From contig NC_081185.1 in assembly GCF_029867415.1 (NCBI RefSeq), positions 109,486,913 through 109,550,912 of the forward strand: a stretch of DNA of 64,000 nt. Direction: 5' to 3'. Position 1 is the stretch's first letter, and each line of letters opens with the position of its first letter. The notes under the pieces are model-generated. The model worked only from the letters and a program-made list of their open reading frames with translations. It did not search any database and was not told the DNA's origin. Source of the DNA: Vicia villosa. Lineage: Eukaryota; Streptophyta; Magnoliopsida; Fabales; Fabaceae. This document shows positions 24,233-34,527 of this stretch, piece by piece. A program made the translations under genes and the position numbers.

Positions 24233-25584
24233 GGAATTGGATCCTCTCCATTTTTTTCTCTCATGCCCTCTCTCATGTGCAATTATGAACCATTAGATTA
24301 ATCTAATGGTTAACAACAATTGGAAAAAAGTCATTTAAAGAAGAGAGAGAAATATATTTCAGTTTTAATTTTTTTTCTTTTTCTTTTTTCTATTTTCGTT
24401 TTTTATTTACTATATAACTTTCTTTTTCATTGTATAACTTTTTTTAAAAAAATGATTCCCTAAAAATAGGGGTTAAGGTGTACAATTTATATATGAGAAA
24501 ATTATCTATCACTAATTTAATTAGCTAATTTTATTTTTTTTTATCTATTTATTAAATAAAAATAAGAATAATTTTAATATATTATACAAAGAAAACGTAT
24601 TTGTGGCTAAAGAAGACAAATTAATGTCTTTTTTTCCTTCATATTGTTAACATAAAAATGAAAAAAAAAATATATATCAACTACTACTTTTTCAATTTTT
24701 AATTTTAAAGCTTTTTTATTTAAAAATGAGTCATTCAGAATTTGTAAACATATAACTTATACATTAAATTTTTTTATTTATTATAAATCATAAGTTATTA
24801 GTTAATTTACTATTATAATTAATTCATAGTTACAACATTTGCTACGTGTGTGTATTTTTATATACATACATATTATAACAATTCTTGTTTTTAATTAGAA
24901 AATATATTCATAGTTACAACATTTGCTACGTGTGTGTATTTTATATACATACATATTATAACAATCCTCGTTTTTAATTAGAAAATGTATAATAATAAAT
25001 TAACTAATAACTTATGATTTATAATAAATAAAAAATTTTAATGTATAAGTTATATGTTTACAAATTCTGAATGACTCATTTTTAAATAAAAAAGCTTTAA
25101 AATTTTAAAAATTGAAAATAATAGTAGTTGATTTTTTTTTTCATTTTTATGTTGACAATATGAAAAAAAAAAGACATTAATTTGTCTTCTTTGGCCACAA
25201 ATACGTTTTCTTTGTATAATTTCTATAATATATTAAAATTATTCTTATTTTTATTTAATAAATAGATAAAAAATTAAAATTAGCTAATAAAATTAGTGAT
25301 AGATAATTTTCTCATATATAAATTGTACACCTTAACCCCTATTTTTAGGGAATATTTTTATAAAAAAAGTTATACAATGAAAAAGAAAGTTATATAGTAA
25401 ATAAAAAACGAAAAATAGAAAAAAGAAAATAAAAAAAAAAAGAAAATTAAAACGGAAATATATTTCTCTCTCCTCTTTAAATGATTTTTTTTTTCAATTG
25501 TTGTTAATCATTAGATTAATCTAATGGTTCATAATTGCACATGAGAGTGGGCATGAGAGAAACAATTGGAGATGATCCAATTCC
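24233..25584. mobile_element. Mutator-like foldback element (long TIR, non-autonomous)
   Basis: Two inverted arms of nearly 600 bp (24233-24817 and 24990-25584) start and end with GGAATTGGATC and its complement. They are flanked by a perfect 9-bp direct repeat CAATTTTGT (24224-24232 and 25585-25593). A 9-bp target duplication with long terminal inverted repeats is the established mark of Mutator-like elements. The unpaired centre consists of two tandem copies of an 84-bp unit (starts 24824 and 24908). No coding sequence is present, so it would need a transposase supplied elsewhere. The arms differ by scattered substitutions and small indels in T/A runs. Confidence 0.88.
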
Positions 25585-25595
25585 CAATTTTGTTA

Positions 25596-26150
25596 GACCA
25601 TCTCCAATGGTACTTTTTTTTATTGGGTTCTCCACATATACCATTAATTTAATAATTAAATATTTAAAAAATTTGTCATGTCATAATAGAGTTGCATTGC
25701 AATGCAACAACTAAAAGATTGTAGTACCCAATCAAATCAAGTTATGAGGTAAAGTTGTGGGACCCATATCATATTTTTATTAAAGTTAAAATTAAATAAT
25801 TTTTTTTAATATGATGTGGCTTAGTGAGTCCCATAAAGAACTCAATGTAAGACCATCTCCAATGGTGCAACCCATTTTTGAGTTCTTTATGGGTCCCACC
25901 AGCTATATCATCTCAAAATAATTTATTTAATATTTATTTTATTAGTGTAATTCAAATGAGTCCCACAACTTTACCTCATAAATTAATTTGATTGAGTACC
26001 ACAATTTTTTACTAGTTACATTGCAATGCAACTCTACTATGACATGACATTTTGATTCAATATTTAATTATTATATTGATGTCTAGTTGAAAAACTCATT
26101 GAAAAATACCACCATTAGAGATGCTCTAAATTGCACCATTGGAGATGCTC
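25596..26150. mobile_element. MITE with GACCATCTCCAATGG ends, TTA target site (PIF/Harbinger-like)
   Basis: The left end GACCATCTCCAATGG (25596) and the right end CCATTGGAGATGCTC (to 26150) are inverted with one mismatch and flanked by TTA (25593-25595 and 26151-26153). A 3-bp TWA target site suggests PIF/Harbinger. Internal stretches are also inverted (ATGAGGTAAAGTTGTGGGAC against its complement at about 25960). Further copies of the terminal motif occur inside at 25851 and about 26110, so the unit may be two overlapping or rearranged MITEs. Confidence 0.65.
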
Positions 26151-26153
26151 TTA

Positions 26154-26924
26154 GTTCAAGTTAGTATAAAGAAAATATTTGTAGATTTACTTTCAAAAAG
26201 TTTGTATAAAGATTAAAATTTTATTTATTTTAAATGTAAAAAATGACTTACATTGATTAAATAAAAGTGTTTAATTTTTACATATGTTTAATTTGCGAAG
26301 TACTACTACCTTAACATTAAATTATAAACGTTAATTTGTGAGTTTTTTTTCTTTCTAATTTGTAACTAATACTACCTTAGCACACTACTATTTTTTTTTA
26401 TTATGCACTTTATTATTCTTTCTTTTCATTTCTTTTAACATTTCATCATATTTTATTATATTTTCAAACAATATCACATTATTATTACTATTAAAAGATT
26501 TAATATTTATGTTGATATTATAATTATTTCTTATTTTTTAATTAATAATTATTTTAATAATGAAAGTCATTGAATCTTTTCAAATCTTAAAAATTTTAAA
26601 CATCTATATTATAAATCTTTTCGAAAAGTCTAAAAAATTAATATAATACTACAAAACTAAAAAAAATAATCCCTTAAAATCTCAATAAATACATTATACA
26701 CCCCCTTAATAATTAAATATTCATATATTTGACCATTTATTAATTATATTAATGTTTTTTATTACTAACTTTCCAAACACACTTTAAAGAAGATACTATA
26801 ATTAATTGTCAAGTTTTTTCAAAAGAAAACATTTGGTCAACACGGACATTCTTCAACAAAAACAATGTTTCTTCTCTTCATTCCAAACTCCCAAAATTCA
26901 ATCCTTCAAAATTTGCACTAAAAA
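26154..26924. other. AT-rich upstream region of the RING gene
   Basis: No gene seen. It includes the presumed promoter and 5' UTR of the RING-H2 gene. The last 60 bases before the ATG are C-rich and A-rich, as in many plant leaders. No convincing TATA box could be fixed. Confidence 0.4.
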
Positions 26925-28911
26925 ATGAACACATCAAACCCAACAGCTTCTCCTCCGCCGTATTCCACCTCCGGCGACACCGAACCCTTCCTTCTCCGCA
27001 CTCGCCGCTCCCTCAGCCGCACACCACCTCCGCCACTCCGCACCGCCGCTCGTTTCTTCCGTCGAGCTAGCTCAGAGCGCATGATGCTCCGTGAGCCGTC
27101 GTTGCGTGTCCGGGAGAGGGCGGCGGCGGAGGTGGAAGAGCGGCAGAGTGAGTGGGCTTACTCGAAGCCGGTGGTGACACTTGACGTGGGGTGGAACTTG
27201 TCGTTTTTGGTGGTTAGTGCTGTTGTTTTGTGGGGTAGTAGGAAGGAGGAGGCGTGTGTGCCTCTTAGGGTGTGGATTTTGGGGTACTTGTTGCAGGGAT
27301 TGGTTCATTCTTTATTTGTTGTTTTGGAATTTAGAAGGAGGAGAAGGAGGAATAACCGTTTTGAAGATGATTCTTCTTCTTGGAGTTTTAGTTCTGAGAG
27401 TGGTTCTGATGTTGTTTCTGAGCAGTTTTTGGAGAATCAGGAAAATAGGTACAAACAAACAGCTTTCTCAATTTCAATTTTCTTGTCCTTTTTGTTTTTT
27501 TTCATGTATAATTAGTTAGTTTTTATATAAAATTAATTTAATTTATAGAATCTTGTTTTCCTAGGGCAGTTAGAGAATATATGGTAATGTAGGAGGATAT
27601 TGCTTGACTTCGGTCCTCGGAATGCGCTCCTCTCAAGGTCTCATGATCGAATCTCGTTAGATATTATTCATTCTTGTATTGGGTCAGACCATACCGAGTT
27701 TTGCTATGTGGCTTTAAATGAGCCTTCACAGCTAGTGGATAGTGGGATTGGTCCCCTTAGATTAGTCGGTCGCAAGGCTTGATATCAAGATTTCAAAAAA
27801 AAGAATTCATTCAATATGTGCATTGCGTTATACTATGATGCAGTTCAAAGTTCATTGCCTACTAAGTTATGTAACTTATGTTTATGATTCAAGTATCTTG
27901 TTGTGATTGTGGTTAAGGCTTTGCTATATTTAGCGTTGCTGAAGTATATAGCTCTTTGTTTTTGGCCTTATACAAGTTTATATGAAGTGTATTGTTCATT
28001 TAATTTCAGGATTATGAAGTACATAGAGTCAGCAAATACCGTTCTATCATTCGTATGGTGGATTCTTGGGTTCTACTGGGTAACTGCTGGTGGTCAGAGT
28101 TTGACAAGGGATTCGCCTCAGCTTTATTGGTTAGTTACAACTTGGAACAATATATATTATCGATAAAATTGTTTGTTTTATGCATTTGTCCCATGTTTCT
28201 AACTTGCAATTGTGTAACCACTAACCATCATGCGTGTTGTATTTTGCAGGCTTTGTATCATATTTCTTGCTTTTGACGTTGCGATTGTTGTGATTTGTGT
28301 TACTGCTGCATGTCTCATTGGAATCGCTGTTTGCTGTTTTCTTCCATGCATACTTGCTATTTTGTATGCAGTGACTGATCAGGTAACGGTAACACAGATC
28401 ACAACAATTTTTCAACTTTATCTGACTTAATTTTATATTTAATGTGGAAACAGGAAGGCGCAACCAAGGAAGAGATTGACCTGTTGCCAAAATTTAAGTT
28501 CAGAATAGTAAAGGAATTTAAGAAAGAGTGTAATGCCCAAGAATCATCCAGAGGAGTGATGACGGAATGCGACAGTGATTCAGCTTCTGAGCATATTATT
28601 GCCTTAGAAGATGCAGTAAGTTCCTATTTATTGATTATGGATTTTCTTTTTATAACATATTTGAACCCGCGCCCCTGCAGTCGGATGTCTATGCATAACT
28701 ACCAAGTGAACTGGCTTTATGGGACTATCCTTTTATATTGCAGGAATGCTGTATTTGTCTTTCGGCCTATGATGATGGAGCTGAACTTAGAGAACTTCCT
28801 TGCAACCACCATTTTCATTGCACATGCATTGACAAATGGCTGCTCATCAATTCTACCTGTCCTCTCTGCAAGTTTAACATTTTGAGCACTGATAACCTCC
28901 AAGAAGTTTGA
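26925..28911 (+). CDS. RING-H2 E3 ubiquitin ligase, multi-pass membrane type (At1g12760-like)
   Basis: Five exons with GT-AG borders: 26925-27448, 28010-28129, 28250-28382, 28454-28615 and 28744-28911. They sum to 1107 bases, giving 368 residues with phases matching at every junction. The N-terminus is Pro/Arg/Ser-rich. About four hydrophobic segments follow (near residues 83-103, 114-135, 185-203 and 216-255), then an acidic cytosolic linker. A C-terminal RING-H2 domain spans residues 315-355, with Cys315/Cys318, Cys333, His335, His338, Cys341 and Cys352/Cys355 in the zinc-binding pattern. This arrangement and length match the plant family typified by Arabidopsis At1g12760 and At1g63170, membrane E3 ligases that transfer ubiquitin from an E2 to substrates. 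The substrate is unknown. Intron 1 holds a SINE. Confidence 0.9.
27581..27802 (+). mobile_element. SINE in intron 1 of the RING-H2 gene
   Basis: A GC-richer block in an AT-rich intron, with a tRNA-like pol III B-box-type motif (GATCGAATCTC, about 27647), a conserved-looking body (CCATACCGAGTTTTG, GATTGGTCCCCTTAGATTAGTCGG) and an A-rich tail (about 27794-27802). I recognise this pattern from SINEs widespread in legume genomes. Flanking target duplications were not convincing. It lies in the sense orientation and does not touch the splice sites. Confidence 0.65.
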
Positions 28912-29462
28912 ACTACTTACTCGGAGCATTGACAAGGACGACGGCACAGCCCTTTTCCATAACAATTGCAGATGATATACTGATAAAAATTAGAGAAAGA
29001 AAAAATAATTTTCATCTCTAACTTGATTAGATAAGGATCACCTTCAATAGTAATCAAATTTCTTGCTCATGATCTCACTTATTGTTTATTACTGTTTCTC
29101 CTAAATGACAAAGTTATAAAGTAGAATGAAAATATTAAAATCCCTGTGTATTATTAATGTTAGTCTTGTAAATTCACATGATTGTGTGGTGGTCTATAGA
29201 AATGTTTGTATTAGTACAAAAATGTTATGAGGAGTGAAGATTCAAGTATCTGTTTTGTTAAAACAACTGTGGTTCAAAAGTACGCAAATACTGAAAACAC
29301 AAATAGAGAATACTAGATATCTGACTAAAAAAGTTTGACTAGTATTTCTATTATTCAAAGGTAGGGTTTATAGATTGCATTTTGTGTTTAAATACTGATG
29401 TCTTATAACAAACAAAACATCAATCAACATCTGTCTAATAACAAAAAAAATAAAACAACACA
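28912..29462. other. Intergenic space between two converging genes
   Basis: Contains the 3' ends of the RING-H2 gene (+) and the C2 gene (-). No further coding sequence seen. Confidence 0.5.
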
Positions 29463-29972
29463 TTAACAATTTCTTTGATGATTGCTCAACCAAACTGGAA
29501 ACCCAGTTACAATCTCAGTGGAACCATTGCAATCCACCGGAATTCCGGTCACCGGAAAAGAATATTCCATTGTTTTTACCCTCACTGAAATATTGATAAC
29601 ACCATTTCTCCTAACATTACTGTCCCATAACCTATAACTCAAAAACTGAACTTGATGATCATGCACGTACAAATCAGAAACAGGTATTCTTGCTATTCCA
29701 ACACTCTTAATATTCCCCCATGATGTTTTGTATTTGACATCAGCTATTATAAACCTTGATTTCAATGGCACTTCTATTACGAGCTTCTCATTCCATGAAA
29801 CACAGTTTCCACCATCACATTCTTCTGAGTTTTCTTTGGCGGAGTAACAGTTTTCATTGGTTGAACTTGAATCAGACCAAAGAGAAACAAATGCATTTTT
29901 CTTTATGGAGTTTTCATTATTCACATGGAGGTTTTCAGCATTTAAAATTGTGATTTCTAGAGTGTGAGACAT
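29463..29972 (-). CDS. Small C2-domain protein, BAP/SRC2-like
   Basis: A single-exon frame of 169 residues if started at MSHTLEITIL (29972). An in-frame ATG at 30005 would add 11 residues but lies closer to the TATA-like box at 30045-30052, so the downstream start is preferred. The chain begins with a C2-type first strand (LEITILNAENL) and continues with FVSLWSD, a WNEKLVIEVP strand and a LSYRLWDSN...GVINISVRV pattern typical of plant single-C2 proteins such as BON1-associated and SRC2-like proteins. These bind membranes, often with Ca2+. The typical Asp-rich calcium loops are weak here, so Ca2+ binding is uncertain. No membrane anchor is seen at the C-terminus. Confidence 0.75.
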   Translation of the reverse strand: MSHTLEITILNAENLHVNNENSIKKNAFVSLWSDSSSTNENCYSAKENSEECDGGNCVSWNEKLVIEVPLKSRFIIADVKYKTSWGNIKSVGIARIPVSDLYVHDHQVQFLSYRLWDSNVRRNGVINISVRVKTMEYSFPVTGIPVDCNGSTEIVTGFPVWLSNHQRNC

Positions 29973-30044
29973 TGGGATAGTTAGCTCCAAAAAAGTTGAA
30001 AACAATTCAAAGTATTTGGGAAATGGAATGGGAAGAAGTGGGGG

Positions 30045-30052
30045 ATATAAAT
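30045..30052 (-). promoter_or_regulatory. Possible TATA box of the C2 gene
   Basis: ATTTATAT is read on the minus strand 73 bases upstream of the preferred ATG. It is the only TATA-like element near the start. Confidence 0.35.
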
Positions 30053-30489
30053 TTGGGTTTGTGAAGGAAATGTGAGGGAAAGAAGAGAGAAAGAAAGAGG
30101 TTGTTTCTTTATGTTGATTTAGTTTGTGTTATGGAAAAGTTTGAGAAGAATGAATTAAAGGTAATGGGGCATGGTCCAATTTGTGAAGGAGTATGGAAAA
30201 TGCATGTGTACATTTTGAAACTGTGGTTAGGGGTTAGAAAAATGAGCTGCAATATCAGTGGCTGTTTGGACTTGTTGGTGGCTGAAGTTACATGGAAATT
30301 TCATTTCTGTTGAGACTTTCCAAAGCTTTGTTGGGAAATGGTTGTAAATCTGTTCTGCTGAGTAATTTCCAATTAGAAAGAACTTTAAATCATAAATTTG
30401 AAAAATCAAATTAACCGGCAGTTTTTGGGACTCTCAAAATATAGCTGCCACATGATTAATTGGATGATTCTAACTTAAAAGGCTTGTCA
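30053..30489. other. Upstream region of the C2 gene, no gene seen
   Basis: Between the C2 gene promoter and the copia remnant. A short plus-strand frame (30101-30313) has no recognisable domain and is not called. Confidence 0.4.
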
Positions 30490-31575
30490 TAGATGAGGAA
30501 AGAGAAAAGAAAACCAAAAGTCTAGCACTCAAAGCTGAAACAATCCGACTGTGGTAGTAACATGTTTCTCATAACAAAGAACTTCAAAAAATTCCTAAGG
30601 CATGAGAAGAAACAAAGAGAGGAACAAGAAAATAATGGAGAGAAATCCCCATTCATTTTAACATGTTATTTATGTGGAAAGAAATGATGTGGCCAAATTA
30701 TCCTTTAGTTAAAAAAGTCAAATCAAAAGAAATCTAAAAAATCTCAAAGGGCAAGAAAGTTTATGTTGCATGGGAAGATAGTGATATGGAATCCTCAAAT
30801 AAAGAGGAAGAAGCCAATATCTTATGACAAATCATCAAGATGATGAGGTAACATTTTATTTTTCTTATCATGATCTTTTTCGCACTTGTAAGAAACTAAC
30901 AAAAGAAACAAGCGAACTGGAATAAATTGTCTCTATATTCATGAATACCTCTCTTAAACTTAAAAATAATAACCTTGAGAAAGAAACAGTAGAGATGAGA
31001 TATCACTACTTGAATGAGCTTGTGAGTGAAGAAAAATTAAAGTTGGGATATTGCAAAAGTGAAGATCAAGTGCCCGATTTTCTAACCACAGAAGTAATAA
31101 TTGAAGTATTCAAGAGGTTGAAGAAACACTTGTATATAGAAGACTTGAATTAAGGTGGTGTGTTATGAAAAGTGTAATTCAAGTTAGTGTAACCGATTAC
31201 AGAATGAAATGTATAATTGTTTACCACCCCTTCAGTAGCAGTTAAAAGCAAACGGAAGCATCATGTAATCGATTACCACCCATTCTGTAGCAATTAGAAG
31301 TGAACAGAAACATCATGTAATCGATTATCACCCCTTCAATTTTCAATTAATTACATCAAATATGTAATTGATTTCGAAAAGTTTATTTTTTCATTAGTTG
31401 GTTAGCTACATTGATGTATTGATGTGTTGTTGTATATAAACCCAATGTTGGATTATTAATAAATAAGAACAATTATGTTCACCATAATTCTCTCTAATTT
31501 TCTCACTCTCTCTATTATTCATTGGTTTATCATTTTCATCTTCTGATTGGATTTTCCCCTAATAGATGCTTTACA
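30490..31575 (+). mobile_element. Collapsed SIRE-like copia remnant: gag tail fused to end of pol, plus LTR
   Basis: About 30490-30985 encodes, with stops and a shift, the C-terminal half of a SIRE-type gag: KSLALKAE, FLRHEKKQ, the knuckle start CYLCGKK, VAWEDSDMESS and a coiled coil. It joins directly to the last residues of a copia RNase H/pol (MRYHYLNELV...GYCKSEDQV...), ending at 31153. Everything between (protease, integrase, RT) is deleted. From 31161 an LTR-like sequence starts TGTTATG and holds three degenerate copies of a unit of about 65 bp with TGTAATCGATTAC, then TGTATATAAACCC (about 31431) as TATA region. The right end at 31575 is uncertain. Confidence 0.75.
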
Positions 31576-32091
31576 ATGTCTTTCCCATGAAATTTTTATT
31601 TTCTCTCTTTCCTTTACTTTACATTGACTCAACTTACCTTAACAAAGATTATTAAAAAAAAACTTACCTTAACAAACCACATTGATGTGAAGCTAAGCCT
31701 TAGAGCTTCTAATAAGTATCCAAACACTATTAAAATGACATTACATTCATTGCTAAGATGACTTGGATATCAATAAATAACGCATACTACACGCAGCTAA
31801 ACTCCCCTTACGAAAGCAACAACACGAGTATGAAATACTTGATGCAGAAACTGAGGTTTTTTCAGCACATGGTATTGCCTTGAAGCTCAACGTTTGTTTA
31901 TCGCAGCAACGTAGCATTATTATAACCTTGTCCTCATTGTAATAAAACAATAAAGATAGTGTGAGGAAGCAGAACTGATTTTATGTGTTTCTTAAACCGA
32001 GGCATAAATATTTGTTCAATGCTTCTACTGATGCACTTTTTTGCCGTCTCTGAATGCAAGCACCAATGAAAGAACGGTGCTGTGAGTCGTT
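31576..32091. other. Upstream region of the PPR gene, no gene seen
   Basis: AT-rich sequence holding the likely promoter and leader of the PPR gene. Short frames on the minus strand show no domain. Confidence 0.4.
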
Positions 32092-34527
32092 ATGCATAAG
32101 CTGGGCTCCAAAGTTCTGGTCTTTTCTCACGACCGATGCAACCCATTCAACCTTAGGTCGTTTCTCCATTGTATACACACAGCCGTTGCGGCCTCTTATC
32201 AATCTATCTACCATTCCAACCAGCTCCTTAATGGGCTGTCAAAATCCGGTCAAGTTGACGATGCACGGAAACTGTTTGACAAAATGCCTCAAAAGGATGA
32301 ATATTCTTGGAACACCATGGTATCTGGCTATGTTAATGTGGGAAGATTAGTTGAAGCTAGAGAGCTTTTTGATGGGTTTTCATATAGGAGTTCCATCACA
32401 TGGTCCTCTCTTATATCCGGGCATTGTAAGTTCGGGTGTAAAGCTGAGGTTTTTAATTTGTTTAGGTCAATGAGGTTGGAAGGTCATAAACCTACTCAGT
32501 TCACTTTAGGAAGTGTTCTCAGGGTGTGTTCATCGTTGGGTTTGATCCAAACGGGGGAAATGATTCATGGGTATGTTGTAAAGAATGGATTTGAATCTAA
32601 TGTGTTTGTTGTTACTGGACTTGTTGACATGTATGCGAAATGCAAGTGTATTTTAGAAGCTGAGTTTCTTTTCAAGGGGTTGGGATTTGATAGGAAAAAT
32701 CATGTCCTGTGGACTGCTATGGTTACTGGATATGCTCAAAATGGTGATGGCCGTAAGGCGGTTGAGTTTTTTCGTTACATGCACGCGCAAGGGGTTGAGT
32801 GCAATCAGTATACCTTTCCTACTATATTGACAGCATGTTCTTCTGTTTCGGCTCTTTGTTTTGGTGAACAGGTGCATGTTTGCATTATAAGAAGTGGTTT
32901 TGGATGCAATGTTTATGTTCAAAGTGCATTGGTTGATATGTATGCGAAATGTGGAGATTTAAACGGTGCAAGGACAGTGTTAGAAACTATGGAAGATGAC
33001 GACATTGTTTCGTGGAACTCCTTGATTGTTGGGTGTGTAAGACATGGGTTTGAACAGGAAGCTCTACTCTTGTTCAAAAATATGCATGGAAGAAATATGA
33101 AGATTGATGATTATACATTCCCGTCAATCCTGAATTGTTGCGTAGTAGGTAGTATAGATCCGAGATCTGTTCACGATTTGATAATCAAAACTGGATTTGA
33201 GAATTATAAACTTGTTAGCAATGCTCTTGTTGACATGTATGCCAAAACTAGGGACATGATTTGTGCGTACACAGTGTTCGAAAACATGTTTGAGAAAGAT
33301 GTCATCTCATGGACCTCCCTTGTCACTGGTTATGCACAAAATGGCTCCCATGAAGAATCATTGAAGATTTTTTGTGACATGAGAGTCGCAGGGGTAAATC
33401 CAGACCAATTTATTGTTGCAAGTATTTTGAGTGCATGTGCAGAACTTACTCTTCTAGAATTCGGTAAACAAGTGCATTCAGATTTCATTAAATCAGGCCT
33501 TTGGTCATCACGGTCAGTGGATAATTCTCTCGTAGCCATGTATGCAAAATGTGGATGCCTAGATGACGCCGATACCATTTTTGTTTCAATGGAAGTTAAA
33601 GATGTAATTACATGGACAGCTCTTATAGTTGGTTATGCACAAAATGGTAAGGGAAGAGACTCCTTAAGATTTTACGATGCCATGGTTTCAAGTGACACGA
33701 AACCAGATTTTATCACATTTATAGGATTATTGTTTGCTTGTAGCCATGCTGGTCTTGTGGATGAAGGTCGCAGATACTTTCAACAGATGAACAAGGTTTA
33801 TGGAATAAAACCTGGTCCTGAACACTATGCCTGCATGATTGACCTTTTCGGACGGTCAGGAAAACTAGATGAGGCAAAAGAATTACTTGATCAAATGGAT
33901 GTGAAACCAGATGCAACTGTATGGAAATCACTCCTTGCTGCATGTAGAGTGCATGGAAATTTAGAGCTGGGAGAAAGGGCAGCTACAAATCTTTTCGAGC
34001 TGGAACCTGACAATGCTATGCCTTATGTTATGCTGTCCAACATGTATTCTGCTGCTCATAAATGGGACAATGCAGCGAAAATTCGAAAATTAATGAAATC
34101 AAAAGGAATAGTAAAGGAGCCTGGATGCAGTTGGTTAGAGATAAACAGCAGGGTGCATAACTTCATTTCTGATGATAGAGGACATCCAAGGGAGGCTGAA
34201 ATTTATTCCAAGATCGACGAAATTATGGTAAGAATTAAGGAAGCCGGTTCTGTACCAGATATGAATTTTTCTTTGCATGACATGGATAAAGAGGGAAAGG
34301 AAGTTGGTCTTGCTTATCACAGTGAGAAACTGGCTGTTGCTTTTGGATTATTAGCTGCTCCACCAAGTGCACCAATCAGGATATTTAAGAATCTTCGAGT
34401 TTGTGGAGATTGTCATTCTGCTATGAAATATATATCAAAAGTTTTCACTAGGCATATAATCTTGAGGGATTCCAATTGTTTTCATCATTTTAGAGAAGGA
34501 GAATGTTCTTGTGGGGATTATTGGTAG
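32092..34527 (+). CDS. DYW-class pentatricopeptide repeat protein (At3g61170-like)
   Basis: An intronless frame of 811 residues, as is usual for plant PLS-class PPR genes. A short N-terminal stretch rich in Ser, His and Arg may target it to mitochondria or plastids. From about residue 40 to 590 it consists of tandem P, L and S repeats (recurring SWNTMVSGYV, LVDMYAKC, WTALIVGYAQNG patterns), then E and E+ motifs, then a complete DYW deaminase domain. That domain has HSEK at 743-746, CGDCH at 771-775 and a C-terminal DYW at 809-811, so the zinc-binding and catalytic residues are present. Such proteins bind a specific organellar RNA and edit C to U. Overall pattern and length resemble Arabidopsis At3g61170, recalled from memory rather than searched. 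It lies head-to-head at a distance from the C2 gene, and its 3' end faces the kinase gene. Confidence 0.93.
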   Translation: MHKLGSKVLVFSHDRCNPFNLRSFLHCIHTAVAASYQSIYHSNQLLNGLSKSGQVDDARKLFDKMPQKDEYSWNTMVSGYVNVGRLVEARELFDGFSYRSSITWSSLISGHCKFGCKAEVFNLFRSMRLEGHKPTQFTLGSVLRVCSSLGLIQTGEMIHGYVVKNGFESNVFVVTGLVDMYAKCKCILEAEFLFKGLGFDRKNHVLWTAMVTGYAQNGDGRKAVEFFRYMHAQGVECNQYTFPTILTACSSVSALCFGEQVHVCIIRSGFGCNVYVQSALVDMYAKCGDLNGARTVLETMEDDDIVSWNSLIVGCVRHGFEQEALLLFKNMHGRNMKIDDYTFPSILNCCVVGSIDPRSVHDLIIKTGFENYKLVSNALVDMYAKTRDMICAYTVFENMFEKDVISWTSLVTGYAQNGSHEESLKIFCDMRVAGVNPDQFIVASILSACAELTLLEFGKQVHSDFIKSGLWSSRSVDNSLVAMYAKCGCLDDADTIFVSMEVKDVITWTALIVGYAQNGKGRDSLRFYDAMVSSDTKPDFITFIGLLFACSHAGLVDEGRRYFQQMNKVYGIKPGPEHYACMIDLFGRSGKLDEAKELLDQMDVKPDATVWKSLLAACRVHGNLELGERAATNLFELEPDNAMPYVMLSNMYSAAHKWDNAAKIRKLMKSKGIVKEPGCSWLEINSRVHNFISDDRGHPREAEIYSKIDEIMVRIKEAGSVPDMNFSLHDMDKEGKEVGLAYHSEKLAVAFGLLAAPPSAPIRIFKNLRVCGDCHSAMKYISKVFTRHIILRDSNCFHHFREGECSCGDYW

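Noticed and set aside
30941..31153. Independent small plus-strand gene of 70 residues
   Set aside because: Its second half matches the C-terminal end of copia pol, and its first half is the gag coiled coil of the same remnant.
31753..31950. Minus-strand 65-residue frame upstream of the PPR gene
   Set aside because: No domain, no conserved pattern and an AT-rich composition like the spacer; probably chance.
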